Shown: piece by piece, positions 1-9,728 of the stretch
How the letters are laid out: each line of letters begins with the position of its first letter
Numbering within the stretch: the first letter of the stretch is position 1
DNA from: Actinomycetes bacterium
GTDB lineage: Bacteria; Actinomycetota; Actinomycetes; Mycobacteriales; Mycobacteriaceae
Assembly: GCA_029780675.1 (NCBI GenBank)
Contig: JAKOYE010000179.1
Coordinates: 1-38,913, forward strand
Length of the DNA: 38,913 nucleotides
Reading direction: 5' to 3'
Notes under the pieces: model-generated
Database searches by the model: none
Told to the model about the DNA's origin: nothing
Seen by the model: the letters and a program-made list of their open reading frames with translations, nothing else
Program-made: the position numbers and the translations under genes

Positions 1-572
1 AGCGCGCCGTACCCGTCCAGCCCGGGGATCGGCAGCAGATTCAGGGCCAGCGCGGTGACCTGCAGGAAGCCCAGGCACGCCACACCGGCCCAGAACACTG
101 GGCGGTCCGGGTCGTAGAACAGCCGGGCGGCGGTGAGCAGCAGGACGGCGAGGATCAGGTTGGCCAGCGGCCCGGCCAGGCTGACCAGGGAACGCTGCCG
201 CGGCGTCATGTAACCGGTCCGCACGTACACCGCCCCACCGGGCAGGCCGATGCCGCCCAGCGCGATGAACAGCAGGGGCAGGCCGATCGACAGCATCGGG
301 TTGGAGTACTTCAGCGGGTTGAGTGTCAGATAGCCGCGGACCGCTACGTCGTGGTCGCCGAACCGCCACGCGGTGAACGCGTGGCCGAACTCGTGCAGGC
401 ACAGCGAGACCACCCACCCGGCGATGACGAACACGAACACACCGACCCGGGCCAGTGGGCCGACCGAATCGGCCGCCAGCCAGGCCAGTGCCCCGCCGCC
501 GACGGTCAGACCGATCAGCGCCAGGAAGACCGGGCTGGGACGCACCGATTGATGGACCGGGCCGACACTCAT
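1..572 (-). CDS. Site-2-protease-like M50 membrane metallopeptidase (Rv0359-like), 3' end cut by window edge
   Basis: Reading leftward from ATG at 572, the first 190 residues are visible. Several hydrophobic segments surround the zinc motif HEFGH (LCLHEFGHAF, about residues 59-68). Near the cut edge is LNLLPIPGLDG, which matches the second M50 motif that supplies the Asp ligand. The protein is therefore a polytopic intramembrane zinc protease of the short FtsH-linked/SpoIVFB-like group without an obvious PDZ or CBS domain in the visible part. Its substrate cannot be told from sequence. It is divergent from the P450, and its likely -10 box (TACGGT) ends exactly 7 nt before the ATG. The pairing with the Rv0358-like gene and purA nearby matches the M. 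tuberculosis order from memory, but here two other genes and the surface protein lie in between. The stop codon lies outside the window. Confidence 0.88.
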   Translation of the reverse strand, partial: MSVGPVHQSVRPSPVFLALIGLTVGGGALAWLAADSVGPLARVGVFVFVIAGWVVSLCLHEFGHAFTAWRFGDHDVAVRGYLTLNPLKYSNPMLSIGLPLLFIALGGIGLPGGAVYVRTGYMTPRQRSLVSLAGPLANLILAVLLLTAARLFYDPDRPVFWAGVACLGFLQVTALALNLLPIPGLDGYGA

Positions 573-579
573 TTTTCCG

Positions 580-585
580 ACCGTA
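580..585 (-). promoter_or_regulatory. -10 box TACGGT, leaderless start of the M50 gene
   Basis: On the minus strand TACGGT is followed by exactly 7 nt (CGGAAAA) and the ATG at 572. This is the spacing expected when the transcript begins at or next to the start codon. Confidence 0.5.
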
Positions 586-615
586 CCCGGGCCACCGATG
601 TGGCACGGTGGGGGA

Positions 616-1992
616 ATGCGCGCTCCCGGACTGCCGGTCCCGCTCGGGCTGACCCATGTCTTCGGTGGTCTCTACGCCGCCGCCTACGGTCTCGGTGGTC
701 AGCAGTTGGTGGCCGACGTCGTGCGCAGAATGGGACCGGTGGTGGCCTTGCCGGTGCTGGGCTACGGACCGGTCGTGGCGGTGGGCGATCCGACACTGGC
801 CAAGCAGGTGTTCTCCGCGAAGCCCGACGTCCTGCTCGGCGGGGAGGGGGTGGGACCGGCCGCGGCGATCTACGGGTCGCGGTCGATGTTCGTCCAGGAG
901 GAACCGGAGCACCTGCGCCGCCGCAAGCTGCTGATCCCGCCCCTGCACGGCGGCGTCCTCGACGGCTACGTGCCGATCATCGAGGCGGCGACGCGCACCG
1001 CGATGGCCCAGTGGCCGCAGAACCGGCCGATCCGGATGCTCGACGCCGCCCGCGAACTGACACTGGAAGTCATCGTCCGGATCATGTTCGGTGTCGACGA
1101 CCCCGCCGAGGTGGCCCGGTTGGGCGAGCCGTTCGAGGAACTGCTGACGCTGGCCCTCTCCGACGAAACCCCGGTGCGGTACGCGGCCCGGCGACTGGGC
1201 GCGCTGCGGATGTGGGGCCGGCTCGGCGCGGTGAACCGTCGCATCGACGACACCGTCCTTCCGCTGATCGCCGCCCGCCGCGCCGATCCCGGCCGGCCGG
1301 CCGGGATCCTCGGGATGCTGGTCGACGCCCGTGGCGAGGACGGGGAAGGCCTGTCGGACAAGCAGATTCGTGACGATCTGGTCACGTTGATCCTGGCGGG
1401 TCACGAGACGACGGCGACCACGCTGGCCTGGGTCGTGGACCTGCTGCTGCACCACCCGGAAGCCCTGCGGAAGGTCGCCGAGGAGGCGCGCGACGGCGGC
1501 ACCCGCTACACCGAGGCGGTCGTCAACGAGACCTTGCGGCTGTGGCCGCCGGCGCCGATCACCGGACGGATGACCGCCGGTCGCTACCAGTTGGGCGACT
1601 ACACCCTGGAACCCGGGACCCGGATCGTCCTGCTGCTCGACGTCATCAACCGCGACCCGGCCAGTTACCCGGATCCGGACGCCTTCCGCCCCGACCGTTT
1701 CCTGGGTCAGCGTCCCCCAGCCTCGGCGTGGGTGCCGTTCGGGGGCGGTCTGAAGCGCTGTATCGGCGCAGCCTTCGCGATGTGTGAGCTGACCACGGTG
1801 CTGCACACCCTGCTGCGGGAAGGTCGACTGGAACCGGTCGACAGCCGTCCGGAACGTCCCCGGGGCCGGGCCGGGCCGGTTCTGGTACCCCGCAACGGGA
1901 CCCGGGTCCGCTTCAGCCGAGCCGTCACCGGAGCCGATCAGGACTCGGCGGACGCCCTGGCTGACTCCCGCCCGGGTAACCTGCGCCGGTGA
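616..1992 (+). CDS. Cytochrome P450 monooxygenase
   Basis: A 458-residue soluble class I P450. The I-helix oxygen-binding motif AGHETT, the K-helix ExxR motif (NETLRLWPPAP) and the heme loop FGGGLKRCIG, with Cys near residue 382 as thiolate ligand, are all intact. It needs ferredoxin and ferredoxin reductase partners, which are not adjacent. The ATG at 616 directly follows a purine-rich GGTGGGGGA; an ATG six codons upstream (598) is also possible. Its last bases overlap the next gene by 4 nt (GTGA), so the two are translationally coupled. That next gene is a sulfotransferase-like protein, so the natural guess is a hydroxylation step feeding a sulfation step. The substrate is unknown. The sequence resembles the mycobacterial CYP132/CYP138 type in general organisation, but I cannot assign a CYP family. 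Confidence 0.93.
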   Translation: MRAPGLPVPLGLTHVFGGLYAAAYGLGGQQLVADVVRRMGPVVALPVLGYGPVVAVGDPTLAKQVFSAKPDVLLGGEGVGPAAAIYGSRSMFVQEEPEHLRRRKLLIPPLHGGVLDGYVPIIEAATRTAMAQWPQNRPIRMLDAARELTLEVIVRIMFGVDDPAEVARLGEPFEELLTLALSDETPVRYAARRLGALRMWGRLGAVNRRIDDTVLPLIAARRADPGRPAGILGMLVDARGEDGEGLSDKQIRDDLVTLILAGHETTATTLAWVVDLLLHHPEALRKVAEEARDGGTRYTEAVVNETLRLWPPAPITGRMTAGRYQLGDYTLEPGTRIVLLLDVINRDPASYPDPDAFRPDRFLGQRPPASAWVPFGGGLKRCIGAAFAMCELTTVLHTLLREGRLEPVDSRPERPRGRAGPVLVPRNGTRVRFSRAVTGADQDSADALADSRPGNLRR

Positions 1993-2663
1993 TCGTCGGT
2001 CTCGGACATCCCCGATGCGGAACCGGTTTCGCGGCCAGCCTGCTTCGGGAACACGGCCTCGATGTGCGGCATGAGGACATCGGCGCCGACGGTGTCATCT
2101 CCTGGATGCAGGTGGCCAAACGCCGGGCCGGGCCGTGGGGCAACACCCTCGCCGAGTATCCCGACGACGCGAAACTGTTCCTGGTCGCCCGTTCCCCGCT
2201 GGCCGCGCTGAACTCGGTGGCGACCGAGAACCAGCAAATCCGGTCGATCGGGTTCCGCAGCCAACTGATCTGGGAGCGGCGCCGCGTCGACCTTTTCGTC
2301 TGGGACAACCAGACCGCCGGCGAGGGGGTGTACGACTTCTTCGGCTGGGCGGTGATGTCGCTGGCCTACTGGTACGACATCTGCCTGGAGGAGATCACCG
2401 GCCGGGCGGACCCGGGTGTGGTCTTCCGGATCGAACATCCGGGCGATGACGCCGTGCTCGGAGACTTCCTGGGCCGCACCATCGCTCGGCAGGGCAAGCA
2501 GGTCTGGCAGAACCGGTACGGCCCGCACAAGAAGTCCGGCCGGCTCGAGTACCCCCTGGACGAGTTGCGCCGGGTGCCCAAAGTGCATCTGGCCAAGTTG
2601 ATCGGCGTCACGGCTCAACTGGGCTACCCCGACGACGTCGAAATCCTGCGGCGCTACCTCTAG
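1989..2663 (+). CDS. Sulfotransferase-like P-loop protein coupled to the P450
   Basis: A 224-residue protein starting at GTG 1989 inside the P450 stop (GTGA). The N-terminus has GHPRCGTGFAASLL, which matches the 5'-phosphosulfate loop of sulfotransferases (PxxGTxxL type). About 55 residues later comes LFLVARSPLAALNS, which fits the 3'-phosphate-binding R...S motif with the usual eight-residue spacing. Later segments (YWYDICLEE, VFRIEHP) resemble the acceptor-side strands. I infer PAPS-dependent sulfation of a hydroxylated small molecule. The nearest known parallel is the CYP128-Stf3 pair of M. tuberculosis, which makes sulfomenaquinone. The protein is shorter than typical sulfotransferases (about 250-350 residues) and could be a divergent P-loop kinase-like enzyme instead. 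Confidence 0.72.
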   Translation: MIVGLGHPRCGTGFAASLLREHGLDVRHEDIGADGVISWMQVAKRRAGPWGNTLAEYPDDAKLFLVARSPLAALNSVATENQQIRSIGFRSQLIWERRRVDLFVWDNQTAGEGVYDFFGWAVMSLAYWYDICLEEITGRADPGVVFRIEHPGDDAVLGDFLGRTIARQGKQVWQNRYGPHKKSGRLEYPLDELRRVPKVHLAKLIGVTAQLGYPDDVEILRRYL

Positions 2664-2771
2664 TTCCGACGCAGTCAGTCCGGGGCATCAGACTGTCGGT
2701 TTCCCGGTTTTCTGAGAAAGCGTGCCGCGGGTGGGATCAGCTGTTTGGATCTGGAAAGTGTTGGACTGACC

Positions 2772-2777
2772 TACTGT
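2772..2777 (+). promoter_or_regulatory. Candidate -10 box TACTGT before the repeat surface protein
   Basis: TACTGT lies 13 nt before the ATG at 2791. The sequence GGAGG at 2780-2784 is the likely ribosome-binding site and is what favours ATG 2791 over the in-frame GTG at 2776. No convincing -35 was found. Confidence 0.35.
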
Positions 2778-2790
2778 GCGGAGGTTTCCC

Positions 2791-4206
2791 ATGGACAGTG
2801 ACGGTGTCGTGAGAACGACGAAGCGATCTGCGGCGTTCTCGGCCGCCGTGGTGGTCTCGCTCTCGGCCCTCATCGCCGGCTCGCCGGTCAGCGTCGCCGA
2901 TCCCTACGACGATGACGGTGGCGGCAGCAGTTACACCGCCGACGAGGGATCCGGCGGTGGCATGGATGTCGGTGAGTCCTCCGGTGGGGGCATGGATGAG
3001 GGTGAGTCCTCCGGTGGGGGCATGGATGAGGGTGAGTCCTCCGGTGGGGGGATGGATGAGGGTGAGCCGTCCGGTGGCGGGATGGCCACCGATGAACCCG
3101 GCGGTGGCGGGATGGCCGGTGGCGAGTCCGGCGGTGGGGGGATGGATGAGGGTGAGCCGTCTGGTGGCGGGATGGCCACCGATGAAGCCGGCGGTGGCGG
3201 GATGGCCGGTGGCGAGTCCGGCGGTGGGGGGGTGGATGAGGGTGAGCCGTCTGGTGGCGGGATGGCCACCGATGAACACGGCGGTGGCGGGATGGCCGGT
3301 AGCGAGTCCGGAGGTGGTGGGATGCTCCAGCCATCGCTGACCGAGGCCGCGCCGGCGGATATCGCGGCCGCCGGCGCAACCGACGTGGTCACCGTCACGA
3401 CGACCGAAGCGACCTCCGAAGAGATCAGCAGCTATCAGTCCATCGTCGAGTCGACGTTCACCAGCGCGACCTACAGCACCGGGACGACGCTGAGTAGTCC
3501 GGTGCGGGCGTGGAATTCGAAGTGGATCTCCTACGACCCCTTCTACCGACCGGTATTCACCAATCCCTACCCGTATCCGCTCCAGGTCGTCTACGACTAT
3601 GGCGGCCGTCCGCAGAGCTTCACCGTGCCGCCCATGCAGCGCGCCGTGGTCAACGTGCCGCAGTCCGGCGTCTACAGCTTCACCGGCGTGACTCGCCCCA
3701 ACTCGGGGCCGCCGTCCACCGTGTCGGTCGGCAGTTTCTCCGGCGGCGGCTATCAACCCGCGCCCGGTCAGGCGCCACCGCAGAAGCCGACCGGGCCCAA
3801 GCCGATCAAAAACGCCCTCGTGCAGGTGAGCTACGCAGGCGGCAAATCGGAGCCCTTCCGGGTCAAGTCACTGGCCGACCTCGGCAAGGATCCTTCGATG
3901 AGTGACGCCGAGAAGGTTCTGCTCGACGGCGAGATTCCGGCGTGGGGGCAGTGGGCAAAGTCGCCCAAGGGCGAGAAGATGTTCGAGATCACCGAGACCC
4001 AGTTGATGCCCGGCATCAAACCGCCGGGCCAGGAACCCCTGCCCGGGTACAAGATTCAGCTGGTCAACGCCGAATCCTCGACCTCGTGGTTCAACCGCAA
4101 CAAGACGCTGATGCTCGGCGTGGCGGGCGGTTCGGGCGTCCTGGCGCTGATCGCGGTGGCCGTGCTGGTACTCCGTCGCCGCGGCGGCGGTGCGGCGTCC
4201 GGATAA
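2791..4206 (+). CDS. Secreted, membrane-anchored surface protein with Gly/Met/acidic repeats
   Basis: A 471-residue protein of unknown function. The N-terminus is a signal peptide (basic RTTKR, then a hydrophobic stretch ending near SVADP). Residues 61-180 are twelve ten-residue units of the form GGGMxxxExx, rich in Gly, Glu/Asp and Ser, with one Met per unit. Next come a Thr/Ser-rich linker and a globular region with an aromatic-rich segment (YDPFYRPVFTNPYPYP), then a proline/glycine stretch and a second small domain. The C-terminus is a single membrane helix (about residues 437-459) followed by RRR, so most of the protein should face outside. There is no LPXTG motif. GGAGG 7 nt before ATG 2791 sets the start. 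The repeats are nearly identical at DNA level and should vary in number between strains. Candidate roles are metal binding through the Met array or cell-wall spanning; neither is shown. Confidence 0.85.
   Translation: MDSDGVVRTTKRSAAFSAAVVVSLSALIAGSPVSVADPYDDDGGGSSYTADEGSGGGMDVGESSGGGMDEGESSGGGMDEGESSGGGMDEGEPSGGGMATDEPGGGGMAGGESGGGGMDEGEPSGGGMATDEAGGGGMAGGESGGGGVDEGEPSGGGMATDEHGGGGMAGSESGGGGMLQPSLTEAAPADIAAAGATDVVTVTTTEATSEEISSYQSIVESTFTSATYSTGTTLSSPVRAWNSKWISYDPFYRPVFTNPYPYPLQVVYDYGGRPQSFTVPPMQRAVVNVPQSGVYSFTGVTRPNSGPPSTVSVGSFSGGGYQPAPGQAPPQKPTGPKPIKNALVQVSYAGGKSEPFRVKSLADLGKDPSMSDAEKVLLDGEIPAWGQWAKSPKGEKMFEITETQLMPGIKPPGQEPLPGYKIQLVNAESSTSWFNRNKTLMLGVAGGSGVLALIAVAVLVLRRRGGGAASG
2971..3330 (+). 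repeat. Nested tandem repeat: 30-bp units arranged in a 90-bp higher-order repeat
   Basis: Twelve 30-bp units run without gaps in one register. Units at 2971, 3001 and 3031 are near-identical copies of one type (GGTGAGTCCTCCGGTGGGGG plus 10 nt). From 3061 the array switches to a three-unit, 90-bp period starting at 3061, 3151 and 3241, the last copy being diverged at its end. A more diverged unit sits at 2941-2970. All units are in frame, each coding ten residues. Confidence 0.95.
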
Positions 4207-4242
4207 CGCAGCCCCCGTCCGGTGGGTGTATCCGGGGCTGCG
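4207..4242. terminator. Bidirectional hairpin terminator between convergent genes
   Basis: CGCAGCCCC (4207-4215) and GGGGCTGCG (4234-4242) form a perfect 9-bp stem around an 18-nt loop. The stem fills the gap exactly: the plus-strand stop TAA ends at 4206 and the minus-strand stop begins at 4243. There is no U-tract, as is usual in mycobacterial terminators. Confidence 0.7.
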
Positions 4243-4863
4243 CTAGCCGACCCGTAACCAGCCGGTGGTGTGCCGATAGAACGTCGACCGGCGCACCTCC
4301 CGCCGGCCGGGCACACCGTCGCGCACCACCCGCGCCCCGGTGGTTCCCAGCTGGACGGCTCGCGCGACGTGCCACTTCCGCGGCCAGCCGTCCAGCACGG
4401 CTGCCCGAAGGCCGGGCATCGCCGCGGTCGGCTCGATCCGGACTCCGCTCGCCGTGCCGTCGAAGAGCACGGTGTCATCGGCCACCGCCTCGCCGTGGAT
4501 CGCCGTCGAGCCGTCCGGCGGCAGCCACAGGGCCGCCCCGACCAGCACGGTTCCGGTGTCGTCCCGGATCAGCGGCACCCGCCGAGCTGCGGCGGTGCGG
4601 GCTCGCTGCGCGCTGCGGAGACCTCGGACCTGGGCAACCTCGATATCGAGTCGGTCCGCCCGCATCAGCCTCGTCAGGACCGCCGCCAGATCGGCGTCGG
4701 ACCCCACCACCGCGACCCTGCGCGCGCCCGTCAGCACCTGCTCGATGGCGCTGTCGGGGGCGTCCGGGGTGTCGACGGCGATGGTCGGCAGGGCGGCCAA
4801 CGGACGGGGTGGTCGGCGGTCGCCGAACCGCAACACGGTCATCTCGGTATTCGTCAACGGCAT
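4243..4863 (-). CDS. Conserved mycobacterial protein of unknown function (Rv0358-like)
   Basis: About 206 residues, no recognised domain. A region around VTGARRVAVVGSDADL-like sequence (LTGARRVAVVGSDADLAAVL) has a Rossmann-like beta-turn-alpha look. The second half is Trp/Arg-rich with WLPPDGS and a tail ending in FYRHTTGWLRVG. Position, size and orientation match Rv0358, which in M. tuberculosis is likewise divergent from purA and next to the M50 peptidase gene. The start is uncertain: ATG 4863 is used here, with GTG 4896 (217 residues) and ATG 4842 as alternatives. No strong ribosome-binding site distinguishes them. It converges on the repeat surface protein with a shared terminator. Confidence 0.75.
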   Translation of the reverse strand: MPLTNTEMTVLRFGDRRPPRPLAALPTIAVDTPDAPDSAIEQVLTGARRVAVVGSDADLAAVLTRLMRADRLDIEVAQVRGLRSAQRARTAAARRVPLIRDDTGTVLVGAALWLPPDGSTAIHGEAVADDTVLFDGTASGVRIEPTAAMPGLRAAVLDGWPRKWHVARAVQLGTTGARVVRDGVPGRREVRRSTFYRHTTGWLRVG

Positions 4864-4870
4864 GCTCCGA

Positions 4871-6831
<1,961 letters not shown>

Positions 6832-6850
6832 CTCTGCCACCATCAACCCC

Positions 6851-7519
6851 GTGGCTGAACAGACGTCGCACACCCTGCATCGACTCACCACCCCGCGGGC
6901 GGCCGCTCTGGCCGGGGTGATCTTCGCCGTGCTCTTCGCCGCGGCGATCATCCTGCTGCGCGGGTCGCTTCCGGAGGGCGCAGACCCGGGTTCCCAGTGG
7001 CTGACCACCGGTGCACACAAGATGGTGCTGGCCGCGGAACTGGTGACCTTCTCCGGTGTCGCCTTTCTCTGGTTCATTGGGGTGGTCCGGTCCAACCTCG
7101 GCCGGCTGGAGGACCGGTTCTTCGCGACCGTGTTCCTCAGCAGCGGCCTGCTGTTCCTGGCCATGATGTTCGTCGCCGTCGCGGTCGGTGCGGCGCTGGC
7201 CACCGCCAACGATGCCCGGTCGGGCATGCTGGCCGGCACCGACGTCGGGACGTTCGGGCAGATGCTGGTGCTCAAGCTGTCCAAGACCTACGCCCTGCGG
7301 ATGGCCGCGGTGTTCATGATGTCGTTGGCCACCATCTGGTTGCGCACCGGACTGATGCCGAAATGGCTGGTTGTCCTGACGTATCTGATGGCCGTGACGC
7401 TGATGGTCGCCGCCGACACCACGATGTGGCTCAGCCTGTCGTTCCCGATCTGGGTGCTCGTGGTGAGCGTGCTGCTGCTGACGCAGAACGACCAGGATGC
7501 CGACCGGCGGACCGGCTGA
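6851..7519 (+). CDS. Polytopic membrane protein, about six helices, function unknown
   Basis: 222 residues beginning at GTG 6851, with a short hydrophilic N-terminus, then hydrophobic segments near residues 18-38, 58-78, 90-115, 145-165, 172-190 and 195-215. Conserved-looking hydrophilic spots are LWFIGVVRSNLGRLEDRFF and a KLSKTYALRM loop. There are no transport or catalytic motifs that I recognise. It lies 19 nt after the thioesterase gene on the same strand, so it may share that transcript. A weak hexamer CACCAT 7 nt before the GTG could also serve as its own -10. It ends 11 nt from the convergent MMPL gene. Confidence 0.78.
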   Translation: MAEQTSHTLHRLTTPRAAALAGVIFAVLFAAAIILLRGSLPEGADPGSQWLTTGAHKMVLAAELVTFSGVAFLWFIGVVRSNLGRLEDRFFATVFLSSGLLFLAMMFVAVAVGAALATANDARSGMLAGTDVGTFGQMLVLKLSKTYALRMAAVFMMSLATIWLRTGLMPKWLVVLTYLMAVTLMVAADTTMWLSLSFPIWVLVVSVLLLTQNDQDADRRTG

Positions 7520-7530
7520 TTCGGATCGGA

Positions 7531-9663
7531 TTACGAGCGCGCCACCACGTCGCCGCCGCCCGACACCGGCGGCGCGTCGGTGCGTTCGATGTCGTCGTGC
7601 CGGAACGCCGGCCACCAGATCCGGGGACCGATCAGGGTGAACAGCGCCGGGATCACGACCGTGCGCACGACGAAGGTGTCCAGCAGAATGCCCAGGCCGA
7701 CGATGATTCCCATCTGGGTCAGGAAGATCAGCGGCAGCACGCTCAGGACACAGAACACCGCCGCCAGCACGATGCCGGCGCTGGTGATGACACCGCCGGT
7801 GGCCGACACCGCGCGCACGATCCCGCCCCGGGTTCCGTGCAGCGGGGTCTCCTCCTTGGCCCGGGTCACCAGGAAGATCGTGTAGTCGATCCCGAGGGCG
7901 ACCAGGAACAGGAACGCGAACAGCGGGATCGTGTTGTCCAGGGCGGGGAATCCGACCACGTGGACGCTCACCCAGCCGCCGAGCCCCAGCGCCGCCAGGG
8001 TGGACAGCACGGTGGCCGCCGCCAGCACAGGGGGAGCGAGCACTGCCCGCAGTAGTACGAAGAGCACCACCAGAACCACCGCGAGGATGGCCGGCATCAC
8101 CACCCACCGGTCGCGAACGGCCGTGTCGCGGGCGTCGAGGGCGGCGGCGTCCGAACCTCCGACCAGCCCGCCGGGATCGGCCTTGTGCACCGAATCCCGC
8201 AGTGCGCCGACGGCGTCGAAGGCCGCGGAGGAAGCAGGTGCGGCGTCGATGACCACGTTCCACTGGGTCAGTCCGCCGTCCGAGACCCCGACCGGGTTCG
8301 CCGAGACGACGCCGGGGGTGGCCTGGATGGCCGCGGTGACGGCCTCGGTCCGGTCGGCGGCGGCGATCACCCGGGTCGGGTCGGTCACCCCGCTGGGGAA
8401 GTGTGCGGTGAGATTTTTGAAGCCGTCGATCGAATCGGCGCTGACCCGGAACTGGTCGACCAGGGCGAGGCCGATGGGCGTGCCGGAGATCAGGGTGGAC
8501 AGCACGCCGAGGACCAGGATCGAGGAAACGGCGACCCTGCCGGCGTGACCCGAAACCCAGTCCGCCACCCGGTACCAGACCCCGGTGGTGGTGATCTCCC
8601 CGCCGCCGGGGCGGGGGATGAAGGGCCAGAACAACGTCCGCCCGAACAACGCCAGCAGGGGCGGCAGCACGAACAGGACGAATACGGCGGCGATCACCAG
8701 CCCGGAGGCGGCCTCGACACCGAGGCTGCGGGTGCTCGGGGAGTCGGCGAAGAGCAGTGTCAGCAGTGCCAGCACCACGGTGGCGTTACTGGCCAGGATG
8801 GCCGGGCCGGCGAACCGCACCGCGGTGTGCAGGGCCTGCCGGTGGTCAGCGTCGCGCCGCAGTTCCTCCCGGTATCGGGAGATCAGCAACAACGCGTAGT
8901 TGGTGCCCGCGCCGAACACCAGAACGCTGGTGGTGCCCGACGTCGAACCGTCGCCACCCATCCCGAAGGCCTCGGCGATCGACGACCCCAGCATGGCCGC
9001 CACCCGGTCGGCGAAGGCGATCACCAGCAGCGGCACCAGCCACAGCACCGGGGACCGGTAGGTGAGGATGAGCAGCAGTGCGACGACGGCGACGGTGGCC
9101 GCGAGCAGGATGAAGTTCGCACCCGAGAACGAGTTGGCGATATCGGCGCCGAAGGCCGGTCCGCCGGTCACGTTGGCCTGCAGCTCGCTCGGGAGGCCGT
9201 CGCGCGCGGCCGTCCGCAGGGCCGTGACCTCGTCGGAGAGCGCGAAACCGGTCAGGCCGGGCCGCAGCGGGACCGGCGCCAGCACAGCCTCACCGTCGGC
9301 GGACGGCGCCAGGGGTATCGGTGGTCCGCCACCGGCCGCCGTCAGCATCCGTTGCCGGGCCTGGTCGGCCGCGGTCAGATCGGCGGGTGACAGGGCCGCG
9401 CCGTCGGGACGGGTGACGAGGAGGATGACCGGTGTCTGGTCGCCGCCCGGGAATCCCTTGAGCAGTTCGGCCACCCGGGCCGACTCGGCGCTTGCGGGGA
9501 GCACGACCGGGGACCGCTCCGCCGAACCGGTGTCGGGTAGGAGGCCCAGCAGTGCGCCGCCCAGTGCGGCGATGATCAGTGCGAGCACCCAGGATCTCCG
9601 GCCGCAGACCAGCGCGGCGATGCGATCCCAGATCGGACGGCGGGTCTCGGGTGCGCGGTGCAT
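7531..9663 (-). CDS. MMPL/RND-family transporter
   Basis: 710 residues with the two-fold RND plan: helix 1 (WVLALIIAALGGALLGLL), a periplasmic domain of about 140 residues, a bundle of five helices, a cytoplasmic stretch, then a repeat (helix 7, second periplasmic domain, five helices). Typical MMPL signatures are VLVFGAGTNYALLLISRY in the first half and FLFLVALGIDYTIFLVTR in the second. The latter contains the GxDY motif with the proton-relay Asp-Tyr. The size fits the shorter ActII-3/YdfJ-like branch rather than the large mycolate exporter MmpL3. It would export a lipid or drug across the inner membrane using proton motive force. It is divergent from a MarR regulator, which likely represses it. 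A -10 box TAGGAT ends 6 nt before the ATG. Confidence 0.93.
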   Translation of the reverse strand: MHRAPETRRPIWDRIAALVCGRRSWVLALIIAALGGALLGLLPDTGSAERSPVVLPASAESARVAELLKGFPGGDQTPVILLVTRPDGAALSPADLTAADQARQRMLTAAGGGPPIPLAPSADGEAVLAPVPLRPGLTGFALSDEVTALRTAARDGLPSELQANVTGGPAFGADIANSFSGANFILLAATVAVVALLLILTYRSPVLWLVPLLVIAFADRVAAMLGSSIAEAFGMGGDGSTSGTTSVLVFGAGTNYALLLISRYREELRRDADHRQALHTAVRFAGPAILASNATVVLALLTLLFADSPSTRSLGVEAASGLVIAAVFVLFVLPPLLALFGRTLFWPFIPRPGGGEITTTGVWYRVADWVSGHAGRVAVSSILVLGVLSTLISGTPIGLALVDQFRVSADSIDGFKNLTAHFPSGVTDPTRVIAAADRTEAVTAAIQATPGVVSANPVGVSDGGLTQWNVVIDAAPASSAAFDAVGALRDSVHKADPGGLVGGSDAAALDARDTAVRDRWVVMPAILAVVLVVLFVLLRAVLAPPVLAAATVLSTLAALGLGGWVSVHVVGFPALDNTIPLFAFLFLVALGIDYTIFLVTRAKEETPLHGTRGGIVRAVSATGGVITSAGIVLAAVFCVLSVLPLIFLTQMGIIVGLGILLDTFVVRTVVIPALFTLIGPRIWWPAFRHDDIERTDAPPVSGGGDVVARS

Positions 9664-9669
9664 GCCGAC

Positions 9670-9675
9670 ATCCTA
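9670..9675 (-). promoter_or_regulatory. -10 box TAGGAT for the MMPL gene
   Basis: On the minus strand TAGGAT is followed by 6 nt and ATG 9663, suggesting a leaderless or near-leaderless transcript. Confidence 0.45.
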
Positions 9676-9679
9676 AGCA

Positions 9680-9719
9680 TTAGTTTCACTTACTTAACAT
9701 TTAATTTTTTTAACGTTAT
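9680..9719. promoter_or_regulatory. AT-rich divergent operator region, MarR-MMPL
   Basis: About 40 bp that are strikingly AT-rich against a high-GC background. It holds a perfect 8-bp palindrome TAACGTTA (9711-9718), the symmetric element TTAACATTTAA (9694-9704), and a TANNNT hexamer TAACGT (9711-9716) placed 12 nt before the MarR ATG. A MarR dimer bound to the palindrome would cover its own -10. The region is only about 65 bp between the two start codons, so one operator could control both directions. Confidence 0.55.
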
Positions 9720-9728
9720 CGTGAGGTC

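Noticed and set aside
351..1373. 340-codon plus-strand frame covering the M50 and P450 starts
   Set aside because: Low-complexity Arg/Gly/Pro-rich translation, no domain, and conflicts with two well-supported genes.
2971..3330. CRISPR-like spacing of repeats
   Set aside because: The units are contiguous coding repeats with no unique spacers and no cas genes nearby.
2737..3756. Long open frames antisense to the repeat protein, with their own repeated peptides (His/Pro/Thr-rich)
   Set aside because: They exist because the 30-bp repeats lack stops in all frames. There is no start signal, no recognisable domain, and the plus-strand frame has a signal peptide, membrane anchor and ribosome-binding site.
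4080..4203. Sortase LPXTG anchor in the repeat protein
   Set aside because: No LPXTG-like motif precedes the C-terminal helix; it is a plain membrane anchor followed by arginines.
7531..9663. Assigning the transporter as MmpL3 or MmpL11
   Set aside because: Length (710), missing long C-terminal tail and neighbouring genes do not match. Only the family level is supported.
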